Source: Bacillus_I endophytica_A (lineage in GTDB: Bacteria > Bacillota > Bacilli > Bacillales > Bacillaceae_H). From it: a stretch of DNA of 64,000 nucleotides. Made by a program: the position numbers and the translations under genes. The first letter of the stretch is position 1; each line of letters begins with the position of its first letter. Shown in pieces: positions 1-8,373 of the stretch. The notes beneath the pieces were generated by a model. That model saw only the letters and a list, made by a program, of their open reading frames with translations. It had not been told where the DNA came from and did no database searches. The stretch lies in the NCBI RefSeq assembly GCF_026790145.1, contig NZ_JALAMS010000003.1, positions 186,001 through 250,000 on the forward strand, in the 5' to 3' direction.

Positions 1-2
1 AT

Positions 3-308
3 GGCTACGAAAAAGATGAGAAAGTCATTGAAGAAACTATCAATAGTTCTGGTGCAGAAATCATCTTTGTAGCATTAGGTAGTCCAACCCAAGAAAATTG
101 GATTATCAATCATAAGGAGAAATTAGCTCCATATGTTTATCAAGGAGTCGGTGGCTCATTTGATGTAATCTCTGGGCGATTAAATCGGGCCCCAGCTTTC
201 TTCCAACGTCTTGGACTTGAATGGTTTTACCGCCTTATCAAAGAACCTTGGCGCTTTAAAAGACAGTTAATCTTACCAAAATTTTTGATCAAAGTACTCA
301 AAGGATAG
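3..308 (+). CDS. WecG/TagA/CpsF-family glycosyltransferase (5' truncated)
   Basis: Only the last 101 codons are in the window; the gene begins upstream. The readable frame carries the family's C-terminal signature: a GSPTQE stretch, a GVGGSFD motif, then RAPAFFQRLGLEWFYRL and a basic tail. Known members (GT26: TagA, WecG) transfer ManNAc or a related sugar from UDP to an undecaprenyl-linked acceptor on the inner membrane face. It ends 10 bases before the MurJ-type flippase gene, so the two are probably co-transcribed in a surface polysaccharide operon that continues to the polymerase gene. The exact sugar cannot be told from this fragment. Family assignment is confident; pathway assignment (secondary wall polysaccharide or teichoic acid) is inferred from the neighbourhood. 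Confidence 0.85.
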   Translation, partial: GYEKDEKVIEETINSSGAEIIFVALGSPTQENWIINHKEKLAPYVYQGVGGSFDVISGRLNRAPAFFQRLGLEWFYRLIKEPWRFKRQLILPKFLIKVLKG

Positions 309-318
309 ACGTGGTATA

Positions 319-1848
319 ATGTCAAAACTTAAATTTGTTACACTGCTATTTTTCGTATCAACGTTTGTATTAAAGTTCTCTAGTATGCTTAGGGATGTAG
401 CCATTACAAACTATTTTGGAAGTACTAGAATCACAGATGCATACACAGTTTCAATGGTCATTCCAAATGCTATTGTTTTATTTATGCTAACGGGAATGAA
501 AGAAGCTTTTTTACCGAGTTATTATAAATATGATGCAAAAGGAAAAGGATTTTCTCACTTAACAAACGTTGTGAAGGGGACAACCGTTATTGCGACATTG
601 ATTGCTTTAATCGGAATGATGTTGTCACCTTTTATAGTGCCCCTCATTTATAATGATTTTCAAGGCGAAGCAAAAGATGTAGCAATTTGGACATCTGTCA
701 TTTATTTTGCTTCCATTCTTCTTGTTGGAGTCAACGCTGTTTTTGAAGGCTATTTTGACGCTCAAAGAAAATTTTCCTTCTCTGTATTTTCCCAAACTAT
801 TGTTGTCTTTTGTACAATTGGAGGAGCAATTTTCTTCCATGCGCAGCTTGGTATTTATTCAGTACCGCTTGGCTATTTAGTTGGGACGCTAATTTCATTT
901 CTAATCAAACTCGTGTATCTTAAGCCAACCAATTTTATTGATTGGAAGCAAAAGTCGGATTGGAGCGAAATCAAAGCCTTCTACTATATTTTTGTTCCTG
1001 TAGGTTTAACAATTGCAGTTGGACAAGTTAACTTGCTTGTAAACTCTATTTTCTCAGCTCAGCTTGGGGACGGAGCGGCAACAAATTTAAATCTTGCCTT
1101 CAGGCTTATTAATATTCCGCAGGCTGTGTTTGGTGTAACAATTGCAACAATTATCTTTCCTATGCTTGCCCGTGCAAAATCACAAGATGATAAGGTGCTC
1201 TTTAAAAGAGGGATTGAAAAGGGACTTTCGCTCATGTTTTTATTCCTAGCACCAACTCTCGCAGGGATGCTTATTCTTATGCCTGAGGTTGTAAAAGTAG
1301 TCTATGAACGTGGGAAATTTACGGCTGAAGCAACTGCTGCCACGAGCCATTACGCAATATTCTACGTTGGCTCAGCACTTTTCTACAGTATTCAAGCTGT
1401 TATTGCAAAAGGGTTTTATACGTTAGAAAAAGGACATTATATGTTACGGGTAGGAATTGTCTCTATCATATGTAACGTTATTCTAAATGCTATTCTTGTT
1501 AATACTCTAGGTGCATCAGGACTTGCTCTTTCGTTTTCACTTGTTGCCTTAATATATTCTGCTATTACATTTACAACTTTGTATAAATTGATAAATGGTT
1601 TCTCTCTATCTTATGTTGGAATGGAATATGGAAAAGTACTTATCGCTACATGTGCAATGTTTGGATTGCTGATGTTGATGAAGGGGACTGTAGAAACATA
1701 CAGCCCGAATGAATATGTATATTTAATGGTTATGATTATTATAGGAGCTATTTCGTACTTTATTGTTCTGTTCCTAACAAGATCACGTTCGATGAAAGAA
1801 CTTATGAACATTAAACAACTAAAACGAGAAGCATCTGAGGGGAGGTAA
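319..1848 (+). CDS. MurJ/MviN-family lipid-linked oligosaccharide flippase
   Basis: This 509-residue protein is almost entirely hydrophobic, with about 13-14 predicted membrane segments, the size and pattern of the MOP/MVF flippase superfamily. The N-terminus has the RDVAITNYFGSTRITDAY segment typical of MurJ-like proteins, and the middle has a region of the RLINIPQAVFGVTIATIIFPMLA type. Such proteins flip undecaprenyl-pyrophosphate-linked glycans across the membrane. It sits between a GT26 enzyme and a Wzy-like polymerase, so a surface polysaccharide repeat unit is a more likely cargo than lipid II, although the family cannot separate the two. A second MurJ-family gene lies in the csaB cluster near 42 kb. 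The start ATG lies 10 bases after the previous stop without a strong ribosome-binding site. Confidence 0.85.
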   Translation: MSKLKFVTLLFFVSTFVLKFSSMLRDVAITNYFGSTRITDAYTVSMVIPNAIVLFMLTGMKEAFLPSYYKYDAKGKGFSHLTNVVKGTTVIATLIALIGMMLSPFIVPLIYNDFQGEAKDVAIWTSVIYFASILLVGVNAVFEGYFDAQRKFSFSVFSQTIVVFCTIGGAIFFHAQLGIYSVPLGYLVGTLISFLIKLVYLKPTNFIDWKQKSDWSEIKAFYYIFVPVGLTIAVGQVNLLVNSIFSAQLGDGAATNLNLAFRLINIPQAVFGVTIATIIFPMLARAKSQDDKVLFKRGIEKGLSLMFLFLAPTLAGMLILMPEVVKVVYERGKFTAEATAATSHYAIFYVGSALFYSIQAVIAKGFYTLEKGHYMLRVGIVSIICNVILNAILVNTLGASGLALSFSLVALIYSAITFTTLYKLINGFSLSYVGMEYGKVLIATCAMFGLLMLMKGTVETYSPNEYVYLMVMIIIGAISYFIVLFLTRSRSMKELMNIKQLKREASEGR

Positions 1849-1880
1849 ACGTTACTATATTTGTAGTAACAACCTTATTT

Positions 1881-3188
1881 ATGTTTAAAAATAATCGACT
1901 TATTCAATTTATTAATAAAGGTGACGTTTTTTCACCTTATATCTTCTTTCCAGCGATCTTTGCTATTTACTTTTTTATGAGTTTGTTTGATTTTGGTCGC
2001 ATTCAGTACTTTAAGGCCTATAACAATATTTTCCTACCGGTCATTGTTGGTCTTATTGCTTATTATATAGCGGTATTTTTAATCCAAAAACTTGGTTGGA
2101 AATTCCCGAAATTTGGACTTTCCTTCTTGAAAGGAAAAACAATTTATTTTGTTTATCTCCTAACTCTTGTAGGATTAGTGAGCTACTTAGCTATGCTTTT
2201 TACAGGTCAAATCGGAATTACGGATGAATCTGTACGTCGTAATCTAGATCCAAAACTTAACTTCCTAAGTTCCCTATTATGGTTTGGTGGTCTTCTTATT
2301 GTCTTCTACGGTGTTGTAGGAAGCGGTGGCCGTTTATCGAAGAAACAGAAGATCTCTTACGGTGTTATTATTGCCTTAATCCTTGTTGCGTTTATCCTTA
2401 TGGGATATCGTACACCAATTGCTATTATGTTTTTTACATCACTCATTGCTTTCCACTACTTAGTAAAGAGAGTAAAAACATCGTGGATTATCTTAATGGT
2501 AGCGGTTATTGGTATTTCATTTTCTCTCTTCGGACTCTTCCGTGTATTAACAGAAGATACATCGAAAGAATTTAATACACGTCAAGGACCTCAAGTTGAA
2601 GAGGAACATCAGCAGGAAGAAGCAATCACAGAAAAGCAAGAAGCTATTCGTAAGGTAAATGAAACTCCAAAATGGGTTCGAGCTTTAACTGAAACAATGG
2701 TAACAGGACGTATTGTTATCAGTAAAATTGAAGATTATACAGAAGATCATGGTTACCTGAACGGAGAACTTCATAAAAGTATTCTTGGTACAGTGCTTCC
2801 AGGTGAGCAAAAATCACCACGTATGATTGTAACAGAAGCAGCTAACGATTATGCAGTAAAACAGGTTGGAGAGTATGTTACAAGACCTGGAAGAACAACA
2901 ACGCCAACTGTTATTGGTCAGTTGTATATGGACGGAGGATACGTCGGAATCGTTATTGGAATGGGTATCTTCGGTATTATTCTATCTCTTCTTTACAACA
3001 GAATGAGACAAACAACAACAAAGTCATATCAAACAATTGCGTATGGTTTTGTTACAACGATTTTTATGATTTCCATTCATACAGGATTGCTTGATCTGAT
3101 TTTCCTACTTATGATTGGTTTTGCCGTTATTGCAACATCTATTGAGCAAGATAAGCGCAGAGATGGTCAGTTTAATCGACTATCATAA
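1881..3188 (+). CDS. Wzy/O-antigen-polymerase-like membrane protein
   Basis: The 435-residue protein has about ten membrane segments and one large hydrophilic loop (about residues 215-345). The loop starts with a charged Glu/Gln-rich stretch and includes RPGRTTTPTVIGQLYMDGGY, a pattern seen in oligosaccharide repeat-unit polymerases. These enzymes join lipid-linked repeat units outside the membrane. It directly follows the flippase and GT26 genes, supporting a polysaccharide assembly operon. The start is odd: the only strong Shine-Dalgarno (GGAGG, 1841-1845) is 35 bases upstream of this ATG, and no ATG, GTG or TTG lies between in frame. A 7-bp hairpin at 1851-1870 fills the gap and could bring the two closer. 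The polymerase call rests on topology and context, not on a catalytic motif. Confidence 0.75.
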   Translation: MFKNNRLIQFINKGDVFSPYIFFPAIFAIYFFMSLFDFGRIQYFKAYNNIFLPVIVGLIAYYIAVFLIQKLGWKFPKFGLSFLKGKTIYFVYLLTLVGLVSYLAMLFTGQIGITDESVRRNLDPKLNFLSSLLWFGGLLIVFYGVVGSGGRLSKKQKISYGVIIALILVAFILMGYRTPIAIMFFTSLIAFHYLVKRVKTSWIILMVAVIGISFSLFGLFRVLTEDTSKEFNTRQGPQVEEEHQQEEAITEKQEAIRKVNETPKWVRALTETMVTGRIVISKIEDYTEDHGYLNGELHKSILGTVLPGEQKSPRMIVTEAANDYAVKQVGEYVTRPGRTTTPTVIGQLYMDGGYVGIVIGMGIFGIILSLLYNRMRQTTTKSYQTIAYGFVTTIFMISIHTGLLDLIFLLMIGFAVIATSIEQDKRRDGQFNRLS

Positions 3189-3224
3189 ATTTCCTAAAAA
3201 CCTTCATAAAAGTAGAAAAACAAA

Positions 3225-3345
3225 TTGTCGATTTGTTGTATAGATGATAAAATAGAGGCGGAGATAAATATTTCCTTCTTTTGAAATAATAACCTCGGTT
3301 GGTAGCCCGGTAAGAAAAGACGCTATATATACAGCGTCTTTTCTT
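3225..3345 (+). ncRNA. Candidate small RNA with own promoter and terminator
   Basis: A good sigma-A promoter (TTGTCG at 3225-3230, 17-base spacer, TAAAAT at 3248-3253) starts a short non-coding stretch at about 3260. It ends in a 13-bp hairpin (3312-3345, AAGAAAAGACGCT paired with AGCGTCTTTTCTT). No ORF with a ribosome-binding site lies between. The predicted transcript is about 85-90 nt, contains a G/C-rich segment at 3292-3310, and does not match any RNA family I recognise. It could instead be the terminator of the polymerase operon with a chance promoter upstream. Confidence 0.4.
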
Positions 3346-3389
3346 ATGCATGAAAACGAGTTTACTATAGGCTAAAAGTCACGCGTGGT

Positions 3390-3429
3390 AACAAAAAATC
3401 CCACTTCATCTGAAGTGGGATTTTTTGTT
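3390..3429. terminator. Bidirectional intrinsic terminator
   Basis: A 19-bp inverted repeat centred on a CCCACTTCA stem is flanked by A6 and T6 tracts. It lies between the plus-strand polysaccharide genes and the minus-strand SLH glucosaminidase gene, so it can stop transcription from both sides. Confidence 0.85.
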
Positions 3430-3430
3430 A

Positions 3431-4657
3431 TTATGAATTTGCTTGTTCATTAATCTTTTCCATTACTCTATAAATCATCATGATTCCTTGTGCACGTGTT
3501 GCATACTTAGTGGGACCAAATTCTGTTTCAGAGAAACCATTAATAACGCCAGCTGCAGAAGATTTAGAAATAGCTTCATAAAACTCTGAAGAAGTGTTCA
3601 CATCTTTAAATGCTTTTTCTTGTCCGCTATATTGGTTATAGTCTAAAAGCTGCTCTGTTGCCCGATAGACCATAGCTGCAATATGTTCACGTTTAATTTT
3701 TTCATAAGGCATGAATTTCCCATTGCTTCCTTTTACAATCCCTAAACTTGCTGCAGTTTCAAGGTACACATAATCTTCATCGTGAGGATTTACGTCTATA
3801 AATGTTGGAGCATCTCCGTCTTTCTCAAGGCCAAGAGCTTGAACAAGAATCTTTACAAATTGATATCTCGTGATATTATCGTAAGGTTTTACATAAACCT
3901 TTCCATCAATATCGTAGCCATCAATAACGTCGTTCTTTAAGAAAAATTGTACAGCTTCATATGCTTCATTGTTTTTAGAAACGTCTGCAGGGAATGGATT
4001 TGGATCTTTACTTGGAAGAGTAATAGAACCTTCATTTTCAACTGGTGGCTTCATTTTAGAAGCAAAGTCTTGCATTTCTTTATAAATCGAAAGAATGTCA
4101 TCCCCGTAATTTCCTCTTGGTTGCATTGCCCATCGACCTTGTAAATCTGGCCAAGTTGGAGCAATTCCTTTTGTTACATATTTATATCGTGGATCAACAA
4201 GTGGAGTATTTAGAGGTTCTTTAGAAGCGTATGCTTTTAGATGTTGAATTTGTGCGTAAACACCAGTAGCTAGGGTATCAAAGTAATGTCCTTTTACACC
4301 ACCGCCAGTTGTCCCAATTCCAGCGTAATTATTTTGTTCTGGAACAACGTCACCGCCATATTTAAAATACCCAGTTTCCTTTAGAGCTTGTACAAAAGCT
4401 ACATCTCCTCGTACTCCTTCATGTTTTCCAGCGATAAGAAAAAGTTGAGCAAGTTCCTCTACCGTAATGCCATAAAGGCGAATATTGCTTGGGTTTTTAC
4501 TATGTACAAATGCTGCCATTTGTGAAGCTGTCAACACTGAATCGCCCATAATGTTTTTGTTTACATTGCTACTAGCTTCCGCACGTTGTGTAGAGAAGGG
4601 AGAAACAAGCATGAAAACAGCAAATGAAATCGTCAAACACAAAGATAAACGGTTCAA
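3431..4657 (-). CDS. SLH-anchored N-acetylglucosaminidase (autolysin)
   Basis: A signal peptide (about residues 1-28) is followed by a glucosaminidase domain (about 50-200) with QALKETGYF, containing the expected catalytic Glu, and QNNYAGIGTTG, as in LytG/FlgJ-type enzymes. Three C-terminal SLH domains follow (about 220-405), with the motif versions TRYQ, KREH and TRAQ. The enzyme should cut peptidoglycan between GlcNAc and MurNAc while held on pyruvylated secondary wall polysaccharide. The start is TTG at 4655-4657, chosen because AAAGGAGC lies seven bases upstream and the signal peptide begins there. It is a monocistronic minus-strand gene, convergent with the polysaccharide genes and downstream of slaP. 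Domain order and anchoring are clear; bond specificity is inferred from the family. Confidence 0.88.
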   Translation of the reverse strand: MNRLSLCLTISFAVFMLVSPFSTQRAEASSNVNKNIMGDSVLTASQMAAFVHSKNPSNIRLYGITVEELAQLFLIAGKHEGVRGDVAFVQALKETGYFKYGGDVVPEQNNYAGIGTTGGGVKGHYFDTLATGVYAQIQHLKAYASKEPLNTPLVDPRYKYVTKGIAPTWPDLQGRWAMQPRGNYGDDILSIYKEMQDFASKMKPPVENEGSITLPSKDPNPFPADVSKNNEAYEAVQFFLKNDVIDGYDIDGKVYVKPYDNITRYQFVKILVQALGLEKDGDAPTFIDVNPHDEDYVYLETAASLGIVKGSNGKFMPYEKIKREHIAAMVYRATEQLLDYNQYSGQEKAFKDVNTSSEFYEAISKSSAAGVINGFSETEFGPTKYATRAQGIMMIYRVMEKINEQANS

Positions 4658-4854
4658 ACCAAAAGCTCCTTTCTGTACGATTAATAGATTTAGTTTGTTA
4701 TAAAATAAAAGATATTAAGACCTATAAAAATATAAATATAAATGAGTCTAAAGTTTCATAACAAGTTAGATATTACCACATGTAGATTATATTGTCCTAT
4801 CATAAGGGTATTTGTAACAAAAATGAAAAGTTTTTTACAAGAAATGTAGAAAGA

Positions 4855-4903
4855 AAAAACGATCAAAAGAACTAGCGTTTATGCTAGATTTTTGATCGTT
4901 TTT
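4855..4903 (-). terminator. Terminator of the secA2-slaP operon
   Basis: An inverted repeat (AAAAACGATCAAAA with TTTTTGATCGTTTTT) with an inner CTAGCG-type stem lies just after the slaP stop and gives a U-rich end on the minus strand. The rest of 4658-4910 is AT-rich and holds no gene. Confidence 0.8.
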
Positions 4904-4910
4904 ATCTTAC

Positions 4911-5807
4911 TTATTGTTGATTTGGATATGCTCTCCATCGCCTGAAATCAGCATTTTCTTTTTGAATTAAGCTTGCTGGAAAAATAAATGTCCATGGTTT
5001 TGTTGTATATGCCTTAATTAGTAGATCTTTTGTTTGGAAGACACCTTCTGCTACTTGATCTCCCATAGCATCTTCTACAATGAGAGGAATCTGTTCAAAT
5101 GTTACGTCTTGATCTGTTCCATTTCTTATTAGTAGGGAAATATGTAGATTTCCGTTCTTGGCCTGATCTGCTTGTAGACTTTGAAAATTTACTTCTCCAT
5201 CTTTAGGAGGAGTCATTTCTTTTTCAACAAGATTTTTTAGGCCCTCTTTTTCATTTTCTGATAAATTGTTTTCCCAAGTCTCATCTAAGTCTAACTTATG
5301 AGGAGGGGCTACTTGAAAAGCTAATGTCCAATTTTCCTTTGGAAGATCTTTTATTTTTAAGCTTTCTTTTTCAAAAGTAAACTGCCAAGGTCTGCTTGAA
5401 GCAGGAGGAATCTCGCCAAGCTCTTTAAAGTTAAAAGATTTTTTAGCAATAATATTTTTCTCACTATCCATTAACACAAGTTTCATGACATCTAGCGTTA
5501 ATGGGGTTGATAAGCTTGTGCGGACAAGAGCTGTTACAACAGCATTTCCATTTTCATCTTTTGCGAGATTTGCACCTGATAAAGAAACTTGATTAGGCTT
5601 CAGTGGGGCACAGCTATTATTCAAAAACTGATAAACATAGCGATCCTCTTCTGGTGCTTCCCAATCAGGGTGTAAGGAAAGTTTAGGGGAGATGCTAGCT
5701 TCTTGATTTTCTGTTGTTACTCTTTCTTCAGGTTCAATTGTACTATCAAGACCTTGTTTCTTAATATTCTGTTCTCCACGTTTAAAAAAGCGAAACAAAT
5801 TTCTCAT
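4911..5807 (-). CDS. slaP: Accessory Sec system S-layer assembly protein SlaP
   Basis: The protein (about 300 residues) has two related SLAP-type regions, about 45-165 and 190-295, each ending in a WTLAFQV or PWTFIFP strand pattern, with no signal peptide or membrane segment. This matches the S-layer assembly protein family encoded beside Bacillus-type secA2, which in Bacillus anthracis is needed with SecA2 for S-layer protein secretion. It follows secA2 on the same strand with a gap of about 57 bases, so they form an operon. The start is uncertain. The ATG at 5807 touches its only AAAGG sequence, whereas a TTG three codons later (5796-5798) has that AAAGG at a workable distance. An upstream GTG (5831) has no ribosome-binding site. 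Function is by family and neighbour. Confidence 0.85.
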   Translation of the reverse strand: MRNLFRFFKRGEQNIKKQGLDSTIEPEERVTTENQEASISPKLSLHPDWEAPEEDRYVYQFLNNSCAPLKPNQVSLSGANLAKDENGNAVVTALVRTSLSTPLTLDVMKLVLMDSEKNIIAKKSFNFKELGEIPPASSRPWQFTFEKESLKIKDLPKENWTLAFQVAPPHKLDLDETWENNLSENEKEGLKNLVEKEMTPPKDGEVNFQSLQADQAKNGNLHISLLIRNGTDQDVTFEQIPLIVEDAMGDQVAEGVFQTKDLLIKAYTTKPWTFIFPASLIQKENADFRRWRAYPNQQ

Positions 5808-5863
5808 CCTTTCAATATAAAAGGGTGTCACTCAAAAATGAATGGAGCACCCTTATTTGTAGA

Positions 5864-8227
5864 TTATTTCTCTGCTCTTAATGATGCTGTTGTCTGACAA
5901 AGTGCTTCTGCCATATAGTATTCAAGCTCTTGATATGAAGTTGAGAAGAGCTCAAGACCTTCACGCTGGTATTGACGCATAGGGTCTTCTTGGCTATAGC
6001 TTCGCATACCAATTCCTTCTTTTAAACGCTCCATATTTTCAATATGTTTAATCCACTCTCTGTCAGTAATTTGCAGCACAGTAGTTCTTAGGAAACCATC
6101 TAATGGTTTTTCCTCTTCCATGACTTCCTTAATTAAGTTCAAATAGTTTTGGGTAGCATCTTCTACTTTCTCTTGCACATCCTGAATTTCTGCAATTCCT
6201 TTCATATCTAGTGAAATACTTTCCCCAATCACCTTAGTTAAATCAGTTGCTAGAGAATTCAGATCCCAGTCTTCTGGAAGGACTTCAGGTGAGCAGTATC
6301 CTTCTATATAATAATGAACAGTTGAGGAAATCATAGGTGTTAAGAGGGTAAGAATACTTTCATCTGTTAAAATTCGATTTCTTAATTCATAAATAACGCC
6401 GCGCTGCTCATTAATAACGTTATCAAGTTTTAAATTATACTCTCTAATTCCATAATTGCTTCCTTCACAAATACGCTGAACCTTATCGGCAAAATCAGCA
6501 ATTTTCTTTGATTGAATAAGACCTGTGCTATCTTTATGAAGATTTTTACGCAGTTTATTTACTTCTTCATAGGCGAAGCGTACAAACATCTCATCTTCAA
6601 GAGAAATGAAAAACTGTGATTTTCCTTTATCACCTTGACGTCCAGCTCGTCCTTTCAACTGGTTATCAATCCGTCTTGATTCGTGTCGTTCTGTTCCAAG
6701 AACAAACAAGCCCCCAAGGTCCTCAACACCATCTTCAAGCTTAATATCTGTTCCGCGTCCTGCCATATTTGTGGCAATCGTAATCTGACCTTTTGTGCCT
6801 GCTTTGGAGATAAGTTCAACCTCTTGTTCAACACTTTTAGCATTTAAAAGCTGGAAAGAGAGGCCCGCATCTTGTAGAGATTGAGCAATTGTTTCAGATT
6901 GACGAATAGAAGTTGTGCCAATTAGAATAGGCTGTCCTGTTTGATGCACACGGATAACTTCTTTTGTTACTGCTTTATATTTTTCGTTCACTGTTTCATA
7001 AATTTGATCACTTTCATCAATTCTTAGGATTGGACGATTCGTTGGGATTTGAATAACGTCCATTGCATACACTTGTTGAAACTCTTTTTCTTCCGTTTTA
7101 GCTGTTCCTGTCATTCCACTAAGTGTTGGATAAAGACGGAAGTAATTTTGGATTGTAATAGAAGCTTGTGTTTTATTTTCTTCTGTAATTGTTACAGATT
7201 CCTTAGCTTCCAGAGCCTGATGAAGACCATTGCTTAATGTACGACCTTCCATTGTGCGTCCTGTAAATGCATCAACAAGAACAATTTCATCATCTTTTAC
7301 AATATAATCTACGTCTTTCTGAAACATGACATGGGCTCTAAGGGCTTGAATCATATAGTGATATAGAGTTTGATGTTCTACATCGTATAAATTATCGATT
7401 CCAAAGCCTTTTTCAATCTTCTCGATCCCTTGTTCTGTAAATCCTGTTGCTTTCGTTTCTTCATCAAAGTGATAATCTTCATCTTTCAAAAAGCCTTTCA
7501 CAATTTGAGCACAAAGCTGATGAAGATTATAACTTACACCGGATTTGCCAGCAATGATGAGGGGGGTTTTTGCTTCATCAATCAAAACACTATCAATTTC
7601 ATCGATAATAGCAAAATGATATGGTCGCTGAACACGCTGAGCTAGATCAATAACTGTATTATCACGAAGGTGATCAAAGCCAAATTCTGTCCCAACTCCG
7701 TATGTAATATCGGCGTTATAAGCCTCTTTCTTTTTTTCATAATCCATGCCAGCTATGTTAAGTCCAATTGTCAGACCAAGAAAGGTGTGAACTGGACCAA
7801 CAAGTTCACAGTCACGTTTTGCGAGGTAGTCATTTACTGTAATAACATGGACACCTTTTCCTTCAAGAGCTCGTAAATAACTTGGAAGCGAAGCAACAAG
7901 CGTCTTTCCTTCTCCTGTTGGCATCTCAGCAATATTCCCTTCTGTCAGAACAAGCCCGCCAATCATCTGCACATCGTAATGACGCATACCAAGCACCCGT
8001 CTCGATGCTTCTCGAACGGTTGCAAATGCTTCTGCTTGGATATCAAATATCGTTTTCCCTTCGGCTAAGGCTTCTTTAAATTGAACTGTTTTATGTTTTA
8101 ACTCTTGATCTGACAACTGTGTAAATTGTCCTTCGAGATTGTTAATTTCTTCTATAATTTTATAGTGCTTTTTTAACCCTTTTTCTTGCTTATCGCCCAT
8201 TGCTTTTTTGATGTACGATAACACCAT
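5864..8227 (-). CDS. secA2: Accessory Sec translocase ATPase SecA2
   Basis: The 787-residue SecA-family motor has Walker A MPTGEGKT (102-109), Walker B IIDEID (about 207-212), the TNMAGRGTDIKL and GRAGRQGD helicase motifs, and a helical C-terminal scaffold. It stops without the C-terminal zinc-binding tail (CxCxSGxxxxCH/C) found in housekeeping SecA, which identifies it as the accessory form. SecA2 of this type powers export of S-layer proteins through SecYEG; slaP follows immediately and seven SLH-protein genes surround it. The start ATG has AGGAGAG eight bases upstream. A plausible promoter lies at 8267-8294. The family call is firm; the S-layer substrate is inferred from the B. anthracis system and gene context. 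Confidence 0.93.
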   Translation of the reverse strand: MVLSYIKKAMGDKQEKGLKKHYKIIEEINNLEGQFTQLSDQELKHKTVQFKEALAEGKTIFDIQAEAFATVREASRRVLGMRHYDVQMIGGLVLTEGNIAEMPTGEGKTLVASLPSYLRALEGKGVHVITVNDYLAKRDCELVGPVHTFLGLTIGLNIAGMDYEKKKEAYNADITYGVGTEFGFDHLRDNTVIDLAQRVQRPYHFAIIDEIDSVLIDEAKTPLIIAGKSGVSYNLHQLCAQIVKGFLKDEDYHFDEETKATGFTEQGIEKIEKGFGIDNLYDVEHQTLYHYMIQALRAHVMFQKDVDYIVKDDEIVLVDAFTGRTMEGRTLSNGLHQALEAKESVTITEENKTQASITIQNYFRLYPTLSGMTGTAKTEEKEFQQVYAMDVIQIPTNRPILRIDESDQIYETVNEKYKAVTKEVIRVHQTGQPILIGTTSIRQSETIAQSLQDAGLSFQLLNAKSVEQEVELISKAGTKGQITIATNMAGRGTDIKLEDGVEDLGGLFVLGTERHESRRIDNQLKGRAGRQGDKGKSQFFISLEDEMFVRFAYEEVNKLRKNLHKDSTGLIQSKKIADFADKVQRICEGSNYGIREYNLKLDNVINEQRGVIYELRNRILTDESILTLLTPMISSTVHYYIEGYCSPEVLPEDWDLNSLATDLTKVIGESISLDMKGIAEIQDVQEKVEDATQNYLNLIKEVMEEEKPLDGFLRTTVLQITDREWIKHIENMERLKEGIGMRSYSQEDPMRQYQREGLELFSTSYQELEYYMAEALCQTTASLRAEK

Positions 8228-8266
8228 GCGACAACTCTCCTAGCATATTAGACTTTCTACAAAACT

Positions 8267-8294
8267 AGTATAGCACTCTTTATTTACTGTTTCA
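8267..8294 (-). promoter_or_regulatory. Probable secA2-slaP promoter (extended -10)
   Basis: On the minus strand, TATACT (8267-8272) has an upstream TG one base away and a weak -35, TGAAAC (8289-8294), at 16 bases. It lies 40 bases before the secA2 start. Confidence 0.5.
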
Positions 8295-8343
8295 CCGTTA
8301 TATGGTAAAGATTATATATAATTTCCTACTTAGAAATTTATAT

Positions 8344-8373
8344 AAAAAGGTGAGGGGAATTCCTCACCTTTTT
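8344..8373 (-). terminator. Terminator after the broken deacetylase gene
   Basis: The 12-bp stem AAAAAGGTGAGG / CCTCACCTTTTT overlaps the deacetylase stop codon. It separates that gene from secA2 on the minus strand. Confidence 0.85.

Noticed and set aside
3260..3345. c-di-GMP riboswitch suggested by GGTTGGTAGCCCGG
   Set aside because: The other conserved half of the aptamer is missing and no plus-strand gene follows.
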